NCBI GenBank assembly: GCA_016284235.1
Contig: JAEEOK010000055.1
Location: forward strand, 1 to 34,371
Reading direction: 5' to 3'
Source of the DNA: Succinivibrionaceae bacterium
GTDB taxonomy: Bacteria > Pseudomonadota > Gammaproteobacteria > Enterobacterales > Succinivibrionaceae
Length of the DNA: 34,371 nt
Shown here: positions 26,620 through 34,371 of the stretch, one piece after another
Position numbering within the stretch: position 1 is the first letter of the stretch
How the letters are laid out: each line of letters begins with the position of its first letter
The notes under the pieces: generated by a model
Told to the model about the DNA's origin: nothing
Databases searched by the model: none
What the model saw: only the letters and a program-made list of their open reading frames with translations
Made by a program: the position numbers and the translations under genes

Positions 26620-27456
26620 CTAAGCAAAAGCATTGTAAAACATTTTCAAACCTGTAACTATGAGAAGGATGCTGAAAATTTTCTTAAGCACCGTCTGATT
26701 AATCCTTCTGTTAACCCTTGCCCCGACAACAGCCATCATCATGGAAAACGGGACGATACAGGCTACAGCAGTAAGACATACCTTGCCCAAAGTTCCCGGA
26801 GGCACATTGGGATCAATTACGTCACCGCCAAAAAGAAGCATTGTTACAGCACCCGGAACTGCAATAAAAAGACCTATTGCAGATGCAGTTCCAATGGCAC
26901 GTCTGGCCGGAATTGAACACATTGTAAGAATCGGAACGCTCAGAGTTCCGCCACCGATACCCAGCATTACCGAAAATCCGGAAATGAACAGTGCCAAAAC
27001 CGTCTGCCATCCTGCAGAAGGCAGACTTTCAAAAAGAGGAGGAGATTTTGCTCTGAGAATTGTGTTCAGACCTGACGCCAGAAGAATCACACCGAAAAGA
27101 GCACTTAGCCACAATCCGCCAAACCGTGCAGAAAAAAGAGAACCGCCGATAACTCCCAGCAGCAGAATCGGTGCCCAGCGCTTAAGCAGGGAAATCTCCA
27201 TATTATCGTTACGGTAGTGCGAAATGCATGAAGTCAGACTTGTAGGGATCATGCAGCCCAGAGACGTACTTGTTGCAAGCATTATCGCACTTTCAGGGCT
27301 CATGTTGAAAATACTGCCGAAAACAAAGTAGAGGACAGGCACAAAAATGATACCGCCTCCGATACCTAGCAGTCCCGCAAGAAAACCTGCAAAAATACCT
27401 GCAGCCGCCAGAATACCTATAACAGGCAGTATTGATAGAAAATAGTCAGATGTCAT
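26620..27456 (-). CDS. TauE/SafE (TSUP) family membrane permease
   Basis: This 278-residue polytopic protein has seven to eight hydrophobic segments and the two family half-repeats: GFLAGLLGIGGGIIFVPVLY near the N-terminus and SGFSVMLGIGGGTLSVPIL in the second half. TSUP proteins move sulfite, sulfoacetate, taurine products or other small organic anions; the substrate is not readable here and no sulfur gene adjoins. The start is unsure. ATG 27456 puts the first membrane segment at the N-terminus, but has no good ribosome site; the frame continues to a TTG at 27531. The downstream secreted protein may be a partner. Confidence 0.85.
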   Translation of the reverse strand: MTSDYFLSILPVIGILAAAGIFAGFLAGLLGIGGGIIFVPVLYFVFGSIFNMSPESAIMLATSTSLGCMIPTSLTSCISHYRNDNMEISLLKRWAPILLLGVIGGSLFSARFGGLWLSALFGVILLASGLNTILRAKSPPLFESLPSAGWQTVLALFISGFSVMLGIGGGTLSVPILTMCSIPARRAIGTASAIGLFIAVPGAVTMLLFGGDVIDPNVPPGTLGKVCLTAVACIVPFSMMMAVVGARVNRRINQTVLKKIFSILLIVTGLKMFYNAFA

Positions 27457-27678
27457 AAAAATTAAACTGGAGTCCCCGGCGACCATGCCGCACAATAGTG
27501 TTACAGAAAAATCAAATTTATGCTGTTTCAATTAAACATAATCTGTGCCCATGGTATTTTAGCTCCCTCTTTTTGTCAACTTCGGCGATTATCATATACT
27601 CTCTGACGTCCCGCACTCGTTTTACACAGCTAAATGAATGAACACTCTGCAAAAAAAACAATCTGAAAAGCATTGCTG

Positions 27679-27687
27679 TGATATTAT
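27679..27687 (+). promoter_or_regulatory. Candidate extended -10 promoter for the pseudo-exonuclease-like gene
   Basis: TGATATTAT (TGn plus TATTAT, 5 of 6) lies 45 bases before ATG 27732. No strong -35 is present. Confidence 0.4.
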
Positions 27688-27731
27688 ACCCGCGACTGCT
27701 GGATGCCCCAAATCTACCGAGGATAAATAAA

Positions 27732-28286
27732 ATGAACGTTATTTTCTGCATACTCAGAAGGGATGAATGGAAAACTGAAGCTGCTGTTGCAAAAAACGGA
27801 AAACTTTGCCGTTACCTGACAACAGATGAAAATGCATTATCCATAGAAACCGGTGTCAGGCCTGAAATAATTCAGGAAGAGGACGATTTCAGAAATGCAT
27901 TGATGGAGGAACTGAAAGGTCAGGTTGTCTACACCTTTGACGGTCGTGAGCTTATAAAATTCATAAAGAAGCACAAGGAACAGGGTTCTGTACGCATAGC
28001 TGATCTCAAGCCGATGATTTCATCAATAAAAAAGCGCGATGTTTCAACGGCAAAATACGCTCTTGATCTTCTTGAATTTTCATACGATGAAAATATGTTC
28101 AGAGAAAACCTGCTTTTAGCGGATCTGCGTGCAGTTTCTATCCTTCACGGAAATCTGAACAGCAAAGGACAGATTCCGGAAATAAAGACTAAAGGAAACC
28201 GGGAATATCCTCTTAATCTACTGAGACTGATTTTTGGAACGGGACTAATTCTGTGCATTCTCATGCTGATATTGAATCACAGCTGA
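27732..28286 (+). CDS. Membrane-anchored protein resembling a catalytically dead DEDD exonuclease
   Basis: The 184-residue protein matches no named family I can assign. Residues 3-143 follow the layout of the DnaQ/RNase T fold: a first strand VIFCILRR where D-x-E normally lies (Cys6 and Leu8 instead), ETGVRPEIIQEEDDFRNALMEEL resembling the IHGIT-F-E stretch, VVYTFDGRELIKF resembling the NxxFD motif (Asp70 kept, Asn absent), and ENLLLADLRAVSILHGNL resembling HxALxDA (Asp131 kept, His replaced by Asn126). A C-terminal membrane segment (about 163-181) follows a basic linker. It would be a cytoplasmic domain tethered by its tail. ATG 27732 has AGGA 8 bases upstream, better than ATG 27678. The fold assignment is inference by eye. 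Confidence 0.6.
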   Translation: MNVIFCILRRDEWKTEAAVAKNGKLCRYLTTDENALSIETGVRPEIIQEEDDFRNALMEELKGQVVYTFDGRELIKFIKKHKEQGSVRIADLKPMISSIKKRDVSTAKYALDLLEFSYDENMFRENLLLADLRAVSILHGNLNSKGQIPEIKTKGNREYPLNLLRLIFGTGLILCILMLILNHS

Positions 28287-28292
28287 CGATCT

Positions 28293-28318
28293 AAAAAGCC
28301 GCCAGAATATGACGGCTT
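28293..28318 (-). terminator. Likely terminator between convergent genes
   Basis: AAGCCG (28296-28301) pairs with CGGCTT (28313-28318). On the minus strand the stem is followed by about five T, serving the membrane-protein gene at 28341; on the plus strand the T run is poor. Confidence 0.55.
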
Positions 28319-28340
28319 CTCCATTGTAATGTCAGTCTGA

Positions 28341-29288
28341 TTATATTTTCATAGTTCTTATGCCGTTCTGCTCTGCGGGACTGGCCTCCTTGCAGGCCCT
28401 GTCGCAGAACAAATCAATAAACATAAAGTAGAAACTGTATATGAAGAAAACACTTAAAGGTGCATTCAGCAGAGATGAAAGAACTATAGTCAGCGGTACA
28501 GGAAGATGAAGTGCTCCAATAAATCCAGCAGTTAACAGCAGATAGAAGAAACTTCCAAATCCTACAACAATACCGTAAAGTAAATACGGAATGAAATTAG
28601 CAATCTTTACGAAAGCTCTGAACGATAAAAAATACATGTTAATACGCAATGATTTAACGTCTTCAAACGTTAATACAATAAAAAACGGTACAAGCATGAA
28701 ATACAGCATCACTAGAGTAAATACAATCAGCAGAACCATTGATGCAATAACAATCTGACTGAAAAGACGCAGAAGCAAATTCAGATCAATGCCAAGGGAC
28801 GCTGAAATATTCTTCAGATCAGACGGATCAATTCTGCCGTTATGAGATATTATGTACTGCTGCAACTTTTGAAACATTTCCTTATTTTCTTCAGAAAACA
28901 TACCCGAGTAGGAGCAGTAAACAACAAAAAGCAGGATTACAACAAAACACACAAGTGCAAGATAAAAATTTGACAGCAGCAGGCGTTTAAAATGAGGAGC
29001 TCTGAATCCGTAATAAAAACCAGGTTCCAGTCCGGATTTCTCTCTCGCACTATGCAAATTAATAATAATCGACCCGATTACAGGGAAAAAGAAAAGGTAG
29101 GCAATCAGACCAAGAGAACTCATAGAGCTGAGTAATGTCACCAATGCCGAGAAAACGCCGTAAAGGAGAATATTAGTCACTGTAGCTCGCGAATGGCGGC
29201 TCATGGATTTAAAAACTCCGGTAATCCAATAAAATGACTGTTCAATTGTCACCCTGTTTACTGTTCCGGTTAAAGAAAGTTTAATCAT
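28341..29288 (-). CDS. Polytopic membrane protein resembling the BPSS1780 family
   Basis: The 315-residue protein has about six membrane segments with paired spacing (about 38-60, 60-80, 107-132, 182-210, 235-260, 270-297). Its order recalls BPSS1780-type proteins: an N-terminal amphipathic region ending in WITGVFKSM, the linker FYYGFRAPHFKRLLLSN, FFIVLTFEDVKSLRINMYFL in the middle, and a long hydrophobic end. No enzymatic motif is seen and function is unknown. ATG 29288 has AGGA 6 bases upstream; the frame also opens three bases earlier at a TTG. It follows ispH by 15 bases on the same strand and so may belong to the lspA-ispH unit. The similarity is a visual judgement. Confidence 0.6.
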   Translation of the reverse strand: MIKLSLTGTVNRVTIEQSFYWITGVFKSMSRHSRATVTNILLYGVFSALVTLLSSMSSLGLIAYLFFFPVIGSIIINLHSAREKSGLEPGFYYGFRAPHFKRLLLSNFYLALVCFVVILLFVVYCSYSGMFSEENKEMFQKLQQYIISHNGRIDPSDLKNISASLGIDLNLLLRLFSQIVIASMVLLIVFTLVMLYFMLVPFFIVLTFEDVKSLRINMYFLSFRAFVKIANFIPYLLYGIVVGFGSFFYLLLTAGFIGALHLPVPLTIVLSSLLNAPLSVFFIYSFYFMFIDLFCDRACKEASPAEQNGIRTMKI

Positions 29289-29303
29289 CAATAATCCTTA
29301 CAT

Positions 29304-30245
29304 TCAAATCTGCAAATCCTTAGGAATTTCAAAATTGCGTTTTTCCTCAGTTCCCGGCATTTCCACCGGTTCATAGCCAGTGAGTTCCTTGAGACGATCT
29401 ACAACCTGCTCAATAAGTATATCAGGAGCCGATGCTCCGGCAGTAACGCCAACAGATAAAGGCTTGGTATCAAACCATTTTGCATCAATCTGACTGCCGT
29501 CATCCACCAGATATGCCTTGCAGCCGCACGATTCCGCCAATTCTCTGAGACGGTTTGAATTTGATGAATTGGTGGAGCCCACCACTATAAACATCTCCAC
29601 CTCATGGGCAAGATTAAGGACTGCGTCCTGTCTGTTCTGGGTTGCATAACAGATATCATTCTTGCGGGGAGGATGAATATAAGGAAACAGATCATTCAGA
29701 TGAGCGATGAGTTCCTTGCTCTCCATGATACTCAGAGTTGTCTGCGTAACATAATAAAGATTCATCGGATTTTTGATCTGCAGCCGATCTGCATCCTCTG
29801 CCCTCTCGACCAGATATATTCCTCCGTCAGGATTGTCATACTGTCCCAAGGTAGCCTCGACTTCAGGATGAAATCTGTGACCGATCATTATCACCTCTGC
29901 ACCGCGTTTGGAAAGCGCCCGAACCTCAACATGAACCTTGCTTACCAGCGGACATGTGGCATCAAATACTCTCAGATTGCGTTTTTTGGCTTCAAATTCC
30001 ACACTCATCGGTACACCGTGTGCTGAAAAAATCAGAATAGCTCCGTCCGGAACCTCGCTGATATCCTCGATAAAAACAGCGCCCTTCTGTCTGAGTGTTT
30101 CCACAACATAGCGGTTGTGAACAACCTCATGACGAACATATACAGGAGCTCCGAAGCGTTCAAGTGCCGTATCAACAATAGATATGGCTCTGGAAACTCC
30201 GGCACAGAATCCACGCGGATTCACAAGATAGATTTTATTTGTCAT
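29304..30245 (-). CDS. ispH: 4-hydroxy-3-methylbut-2-enyl diphosphate reductase
   Basis: IspH is the last enzyme of the MEP isoprenoid route, converting HMBPP to IPP and DMAPP with an oxygen-sensitive iron-sulfur cluster. The 313 residues keep the three cluster cysteines Cys14 (NPRGFCAG), Cys97 (DATCPLV) and Cys198 ([10 protein letters not shown]), plus HEVVHN, SAHGV and HPEVEA. ATG 30245 has AGGAG 7 bases upstream and gives the normal length; earlier in-frame codons are part of lspA. The start overlaps the lspA end by 11 bases. The FKBP gene (fkpB) that sits between lspA and ispH in E. coli is missing. Confidence 0.96.
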   Translation of the reverse strand: MTNKIYLVNPRGFCAGVSRAISIVDTALERFGAPVYVRHEVVHNRYVVETLRQKGAVFIEDISEVPDGAILIFSAHGVPMSVEFEAKKRNLRVFDATCPLVSKVHVEVRALSKRGAEVIMIGHRFHPEVEATLGQYDNPDGGIYLVERAEDADRLQIKNPMNLYYVTQTTLSIMESKELIAHLNDLFPYIHPPRKNDICYATQNRQDAVLNLAHEVEMFIVVGSTNSSNSNRLRELAESCGCKAYLVDDGSQIDAKWFDTKPLSVGVTAGASAPDILIEQVVDRLKELTGYEPVEMPGTEEKRNFEIPKDLQI

Positions 30246-30738
30246 TCCTGTTCTCCTGATCCTTCTTTTCAAAAAATACGGTATAGACAAGCAAAAGAGC
30301 GACGCCGATGCATATGGCGCAATCAGCTATATTAAAAGCGGGATAGGTAAAAACTCCCCTGATATAAAAAAGGATAAAATCAATAACATATCCGTAATAC
30401 AGCCGATCTATGACATTACCTACAGCACCGCCGCAGATGAGAGCCAGGCTGAGGCAATACATCCATTTTCCTCTGGGAGTCCGGTAGAGAGCAACTGTAA
30501 TAAACACTACAGCCAGCAGAGCTATCCCTATAAACAGATATGCCTGCCACCCTCCGCTGTCGGACAGAAAGCTGAAGGCCGCACCCGTGTTGTAGACATG
30601 AACAAGAGACAGACATGGTATAAGTTCAACCGTGCCCTGATACGGTATATTGTTAATCACCAGCAGTTTGGTTAGAAGATCAAATGCTATTACCAGCAGT
30701 ATTACCCACCAGTAAAAAAGACCGGTTCTTCCTAGCAT
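30235..30738 (-). CDS. lspA: Lipoprotein signal peptidase (SPase II)
   Basis: LspA cleaves prolipoprotein signal peptides before the lipidated cysteine. The 167 residues span four membrane segments, with the signatures [15 protein letters not shown] (50-64), [11 protein letters not shown] (103-113) and [11 protein letters not shown]. The catalytic aspartates are Asp120 (VIDFILFY) and Asp139 (NIAD). I choose ATG 30738, which aligns with homologues and has AGG 9 bases upstream; the frame is open to 30810 but that part contains a terminator hairpin. It follows ileS, as in E. coli, and overlaps ispH. Confidence 0.95.
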   Translation of the reverse strand: MLGRTGLFYWWVILLVIAFDLLTKLLVINNIPYQGTVELIPCLSLVHVYNTGAAFSFLSDSGGWQAYLFIGIALLAVVFITVALYRTPRGKWMYCLSLALICGGAVGNVIDRLYYGYVIDFILFYIRGVFTYPAFNIADCAICIGVALLLVYTVFFEKKDQENRNDK

Positions 30739-30765
30739 AAAATAAAACCTGTAAACAAACAATTC

Positions 30766-30790
30766 AAAAAAGGATCCAATAAAGGATCCT
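30766..30790 (-). terminator. Intrinsic terminator or attenuator between ileS and lspA
   Basis: On the minus strand AGGATCC, loop TTTATT, GGATCCT is followed by T-rich sequence (30766-30771). It lies 33 bases past the ileS stop and 28 bases before the lspA ATG. The 7-bp stem is moderate, so partial termination is likely. Confidence 0.75.
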
Positions 30791-30822
30791 CTCTGCAAAC
30801 TATTAAACAAACTGCGTATGTA

Positions 30823-33636
30823 TTAAGCGAAGCGGCGGATTTCGCCGTTACCTTCAATATTCTCTACGCAACGGTCACAAATCCCTTCTCTGCTCTTACC
30901 CACAGTATCAACATAGTGCCAGCAGCGCTCGCACTTCTGATGAGATGAAGCGGTTATTCTTACTCCGAGACTCCCTATTTCGGTACTTTCTGCATCTGAA
31001 GGGAATTCTGAAACTCTGCTAACGGCAGCCCTTGATGTGATAAGAACGAAACGCAGTTCATTCTCAAGTTTCTGGAGTTTTTCAAACAGACCGTCATCAG
31101 TGCAGAAAAGTTCTACCTCCGCCTGGAGCGAACCGCCGATGATCTTGCTGTTACGTGCATTCTCAAGCTTCTTGTACACTTCATCACGGACCTTCTGAAT
31201 GTCCACCCAGTAATCAGAATTCATCTGTTCATCGCCATTCATAGGGAACAGTCCGTCATACCATTCTTCAGTAAAGACGAAACGGGAACGTTCACCAGGC
31301 ATCTGCTGCCAGATTTCATCGGCAGTAAAACTCATAATAGGAGCCATCCAGCGAACCATTGCCTCACAGATGAGATAAAGAGCGGTCTGGCAGGATCTGC
31401 GCGCCACACTGTCTTTCTTCGCTGTATACTGACGATCCTTTATGATATCAAGATAGAAGGAGCCCATATCAATAGAGCAGAACTTCATGAGTTTCTGAAC
31501 CACCTGATGGAAATCATAGTCTTCGTAGGCCTTCAGCACATCCTGCTGACAGCGCCATGCACAATCAACAGCCCAGCGATCAAGTACAACCATGCGATCC
31601 GCAGCAACAGCATCTTTTGCAGGATCAAAACCGTTAAGATTGGCAAGCAGGAACCGCGCCGTGTTGCGTATACGGCGGTATGAATCTGCTGAACGCTTGA
31701 GGATCTCGTCAGATACAGTCATTTCTCCGCTGTAATCATTCGAGGCAACCCAGAGACGCAGGATATCTGCACCGAGCTTCTTGATAACATCCTGCGGACT
31801 TACCACATTGCCTATGGATTTACTCATCTTGCGGCCCTGACCGTCAACGGTAAAGCCGTGAGTAAGAACCTGCTTGTACGGCTTCCTGTCATTTATCGCA
31901 AGAGAGAGCATAAGAGATGACATGAACCAGCCGCGATGCTGATCAGATCCCTCAAGATACATATCTATCTCACTGCCGGCATATTCCTTGCGCTTAGCGA
32001 CAACAGAAGTATGAGTGGATCCTGAATCAAACCATACATCTAGGGTATCAGGAACCTTTACATAGCGATCTGCTTCATCACCCAGCAGCTCCTTAGGATC
32101 AAGATCCCACCATGCCTGAATACCCTTCTTTTCAACCCGCTTTGCAACCTCTTCAATCAGTTCCGCAGTGCGGGGATGCAGTTCACTCGTATCCTTGTCA
32201 ACAAACAGGGTAATCGGCACACCCCAGGTGCGCTGACGTGAAATACACCAGTCAGGGCGGTTCTCAACCATTGCCTCGATTCTGTTCTGACCCCATGAAG
32301 GTATCCACTGAACTCTCTTGATGGCATCCATAGCCTTCTTTCTCAGCCCTGCTCCGTCCATGGTAATAAACCACTGAGGCGTAGCTCTGAAGATAATCGG
32401 AGTTTTATGTCTCCAGCAGTGAGGATAGGAATGAACAATATTCTCAACATGAAGAAGAGCACCCTTCTCCTTAAGAAGCTCCACGACCTTCGGATTCGCC
32501 TTAAAGACGCTTTCTCCAGGAAACACAGGAGCATCATCCTTGTAGGCACCTTCACTGTTAACAGGATTAAAGACCTCAAGGCTGTACTTTGTTCCGACCA
32601 CATAGTCATCCATACCATGACCTGGAGCCGTATGAACAGCACCGGTACCGGAATCTGTTGTGACATGCGCACCTAAAATAATAGGCACGTCAAAATCAAG
32701 GAACGGATGTAAAAAGCGCTGATTTTCAAGTGCAGAACCGCGGCAGCGTCCGATTATCTCGTAATTATCTATTCCTGCACGCTTAAGGGCCTCCTCATAA
32801 AGAGCCTCGGCATAAATAAGGCGTTCAGAAGTCTCACCCTTAACCTGAACCAGAACATAATCAATATTGGCATTAAGACATACCGCCCGGTTGGCAGGAA
32901 GTGTCCACGGGGTTGTGGTCCAGATAACTACAGAAAGAGGACCTTCCCCTTCAGCGGCAAAAATTCCAGCAACAGCCCGCTCATCAGCAGCCTTGAAACG
33001 GACATCAATAGACAGTGACTTGTGATCATAGTACTCAACCTCAGCCTCAGCCAAAGCGGAACGGCAGTCGCAGCACCAGTGAACCGGCTTGAATCCTTTT
33101 ACAAAATGCCCGTTAGCTACAACCTTGCCCAGACATCTTATAATCTCGGCCTCGGTTTCAAAATTCATAGTCAGATACGGATTATCCCAGTCGCCTACTA
33201 CACCGAGTCGCTTAAAATCCTCCCTTTGAGCATCCACCTGGCTTCTTGCATACTTGCGGCATTCCTCGCGAAATTCTGCTGCAGAAACTTTCTGACCAGG
33301 CTTACCGACTATCCCCTCTACCTTGAGCTCAATAGGAAGACCGTGACAGTCCCACCCCGGAATATAAGGTGCATCATAACCCGACAGAGTCTTACTTTTA
33401 ACGATAATGTCTTTCAGAATTTTGTTTACAGAATGACCGATATGAATATTGCCGTTGGCATACGGAGGACCATCATGAAGAACGAAAGACTTTCGACCCT
33501 TTCTTGCATCTCTTATCTTCTGATACAGATTGTCGTCGTACCAGGATTTGAGCATAGCCGGCTCGCGCTTGGCTAAATCTCCCCTCATAGGAAACGCTGT
33601 TTCAGGAAGATTAAGTGTATCTTTATAATCACTCAT
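30823..33636 (-). CDS. ileS: Isoleucyl-tRNA synthetase
   Basis: IleRS charges tRNA-Ile and edits valine. The 937 residues match the bacterial type. HIGH is at 65-68 ([13 protein letters not shown]) and KMSKS at 603-607 ([10 protein letters not shown]); the CP1 editing domain lies at about 195-400 with [16 protein letters not shown]. The C-terminal zinc site uses Cys902, Cys905, Cys920 and Cys923. This layout is the bacterial, mupirocin-sensitive class rather than the eukaryote-like one; sensitivity itself was not tested. ATG 33636 begins [19 protein letters not shown], the standard N-terminus. ribF, which precedes ileS in E. coli, is absent, and a leader of nearly 300 bases may precede the gene. 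Confidence 0.97.
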   Translation of the reverse strand: MSDYKDTLNLPETAFPMRGDLAKREPAMLKSWYDDNLYQKIRDARKGRKSFVLHDGPPYANGNIHIGHSVNKILKDIIVKSKTLSGYDAPYIPGWDCHGLPIELKVEGIVGKPGQKVSAAEFREECRKYARSQVDAQREDFKRLGVVGDWDNPYLTMNFETEAEIIRCLGKVVANGHFVKGFKPVHWCCDCRSALAEAEVEYYDHKSLSIDVRFKAADERAVAGIFAAEGEGPLSVVIWTTTPWTLPANRAVCLNANIDYVLVQVKGETSERLIYAEALYEEALKRAGIDNYEIIGRCRGSALENQRFLHPFLDFDVPIILGAHVTTDSGTGAVHTAPGHGMDDYVVGTKYSLEVFNPVNSEGAYKDDAPVFPGESVFKANPKVVELLKEKGALLHVENIVHSYPHCWRHKTPIIFRATPQWFITMDGAGLRKKAMDAIKRVQWIPSWGQNRIEAMVENRPDWCISRQRTWGVPITLFVDKDTSELHPRTAELIEEVAKRVEKKGIQAWWDLDPKELLGDEADRYVKVPDTLDVWFDSGSTHTSVVAKRKEYAGSEIDMYLEGSDQHRGWFMSSLMLSLAINDRKPYKQVLTHGFTVDGQGRKMSKSIGNVVSPQDVIKKLGADILRLWVASNDYSGEMTVSDEILKRSADSYRRIRNTARFLLANLNGFDPAKDAVAADRMVVLDRWAVDCAWRCQQDVLKAYEDYDFHQVVQKLMKFCSIDMGSFYLDIIKDRQYTAKKDSVARRSCQTALYLICEAMVRWMAPIMSFTADEIWQQMPGERSRFVFTEEWYDGLFPMNGDEQMNSDYWVDIQKVRDEVYKKLENARNSKIIGGSLQAEVELFCTDDGLFEKLQKLENELRFVLITSRAAVSRVSEFPSDAESTEIGSLGVRITASSHQKCERCWHYVDTVGKSREGICDRCVENIEGNGEIRRFA

Positions 33637-34025
33637 TTAAGTAAATTCCAATCTAAAAAAACTTATCAGACGGTTTATGAATAATAATCTGCACGGGATA
33701 CCAGAAAAACATATGCCAATCAGTAATCTACCGATTCCAAAAAGTCTCTGACTATCGGCATGATTCATTGCATCAGTTCCAGTCTCAGCATAATGACCTC
33801 AGTACTGCAGCACAAATACAGCATATACAAAACTGAAAATCTTCCGTGCTGTATAGATCTGCCAGTTCCGGTAAAAGAGACGAATGAAAGATGTACAGAC
33901 AACACCGCCCAAACTATCATAAAACTATGTGAAGTTTAGCAAAATTTGATACAGTTATCAATTTCAAGCATTTTGATATCTCTGTAAACGATACAGATTT
34001 TCAGGTATTCGCTGTACTCAAGAAT
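33637..34025. other. Long ileS/rpsT intergenic region
   Basis: No gene is seen. It carries a candidate ileS promoter (33933-33961), a palindrome on its -35 side, and the 8-bp pair ATACAGCA (33816-33823) / TGCTGTAT (33847-33854). CATATGCC near 33709 and GGCATGA near 33757 provide further complementary arms. Confidence 0.5.
33933..33961 (-). promoter_or_regulatory. Candidate ileS promoter with overlapping palindrome
   Basis: On the minus strand TTGATA (33956-33961, 5 of 6) and TAAACT (33933-33938, 4 of 6) are 17 bp apart. The -35 is one half of TTGATA-N4-TATCAA (33946-33961), a possible repressor or activator site. The predicted start is about 290 bases before the ileS ATG. Confidence 0.4.
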
Positions 34026-34051
34026 AAAAAAAGGCACCGCAGAGGTGCCTT
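34026..34051 (-). terminator. Intrinsic terminator after rpsT
   Basis: On the minus strand AAGGCACC, loop TCTGC, GGTGCCTT (34031-34051) is followed by a T run (34026-34032). Confidence 0.92.
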
Positions 34052-34072
34052 CTTCAAAACTCAAGAAAACAA

Positions 34073-34336
34073 TTAAGCCATTGCTTTAACCTTTGCAGAA
34101 AGGTTGCTCTTATGACGAGAAGCATTCTTCTTGTGAATAATGCCTCTGGTTACCATGCGGTCGAGAACCTTCTGAGCAGCAACATATGCATTCTTTGCAT
34201 TTTCTTTGTCACCGGACTGAACAGCAGCAATAGCTTTCTTAATATAGGTGCGCATCATAGAACGGGCACTTGCATTTGCTCTGCGTGCCTTTTCGGAAGT
34301 AATAACACGCTTTTTAGCAGATTTAATATTAGCCAA
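34073..34336 (-). CDS. rpsT: 30S ribosomal protein S20
   Basis: The 87-residue basic protein starts MANIKSAKKRVITSEKARRAN, has the RTYIKKAIAAV segment and ends in HKKNASRHKSNLSAKVKAMA, all typical of S20, which binds 16S rRNA. The start codon is TTG (34334-34336) with AGGAG 6 bases upstream; the same non-ATG choice is known in E. coli rpsT, where S20 represses its own translation. The gene stands alone, bounded by a terminator. Only 35 bases of its leader lie in the window, so its promoters cannot be judged. Confidence 0.97.
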   Translation of the reverse strand: MANIKSAKKRVITSEKARRANASARSMMRTYIKKAIAAVQSGDKENAKNAYVAAQKVLDRMVTRGIIHKKNASRHKSNLSAKVKAMA

Positions 34337-34371
34337 AGTAAACTCCTATATAAACTTAGCGAGTAATTTCA

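Noticed and set aside
27518-27751. 77-codon minus-strand open frame near the TSUP start
   Set aside because: It overlaps the start of the plus-strand gene and its promoter, has no good ribosome site and no protein-like pattern.
33946-33961. FNR box upstream of ileS
   Set aside because: The gap between TTGAT and ATCAA is 6 bases, not the 4 of FNR sites.
1-34371. CRISPR array, integrase, complete IS element or phage genes
   Set aside because: No regularly spaced repeats, transposase or phage gene was found; only a gene fragment at the left edge is unidentified.

Overview
The window is ordinary chromosome of a Gram-negative gammaproteobacterium. Evidence: both LPS-export permeases (LptF, LptG), an O-antigen-ligase-like enzyme, a HolC-like Pol III chi subunit, adjacent parC-plsC, PyrB with a separate Zn-binding PyrI, and the block pilU-pilT / yggS-proC-yggT-yggU. 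Base composition looks moderate to low in GC. An anaerobic gut lineage such as Succinivibrionaceae (Aeromonadales) is a guess from overall feel, not something the sequence proves. No CRISPR array, prophage or complete insertion sequence is visible.

Layout. 1-4300: the tail of an unrecognised gene, a 570-base gap with nested inverted repeats and a candidate promoter, an O-antigen-ligase-like membrane protein, and nadB closed by a strong terminator. 4500-7700: tRNA-Leu(CAA) with its own near-consensus promoter, lptF-lptG (minus), and holC (plus) across a divergent region carrying a perfect inverted repeat. 7680-10806: parC-plsC (minus), translationally linked. 10929-13731: exbB-exbD-FecCD permease-ATPase (minus), a metal-chelate, haem or cobamide uptake cassette lacking its binding protein, TonB and receptor. 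13732-14373 has no convincing gene. 14374-16140: tRNA-Trp, then pyrB-pyrI. 16200-18463: pilT-pilU (minus). 18842-22642: yggS, proC, an oppositely oriented SPFH protein, then yggT-yggU. 22818-25730: valS and a symmetric terminator. 25785-29288: a secreted four-cysteine protein, a TSUP permease, a membrane-anchored protein resembling a dead DEDD exonuclease, and a multi-spanning membrane protein. 29304-34336: ispH, lspA, ileS and rpsT, all on the minus strand.

Functionally the window is mostly housekeeping: translation (two aminoacyl-tRNA synthetases, two tRNAs, S20), pyrimidine and NAD synthesis, proline synthesis and PLP homeostasis, envelope biogenesis, chromosome decatenation and type IV pilus retraction. 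The genes least explained by known families are the pseudo-exonuclease-like protein at 27732-28286 and the secreted protein at 25785-26609. The most notable variations on known themes are an alanine at the quinolone-contact serine of ParC, a terminator placed between ileS and lspA, the long ileS leader, and the inverted SPFH gene inside the proC-yggT neighbourhood. I see no clear new multi-gene system; the points worth following are single genes and regulatory sites.
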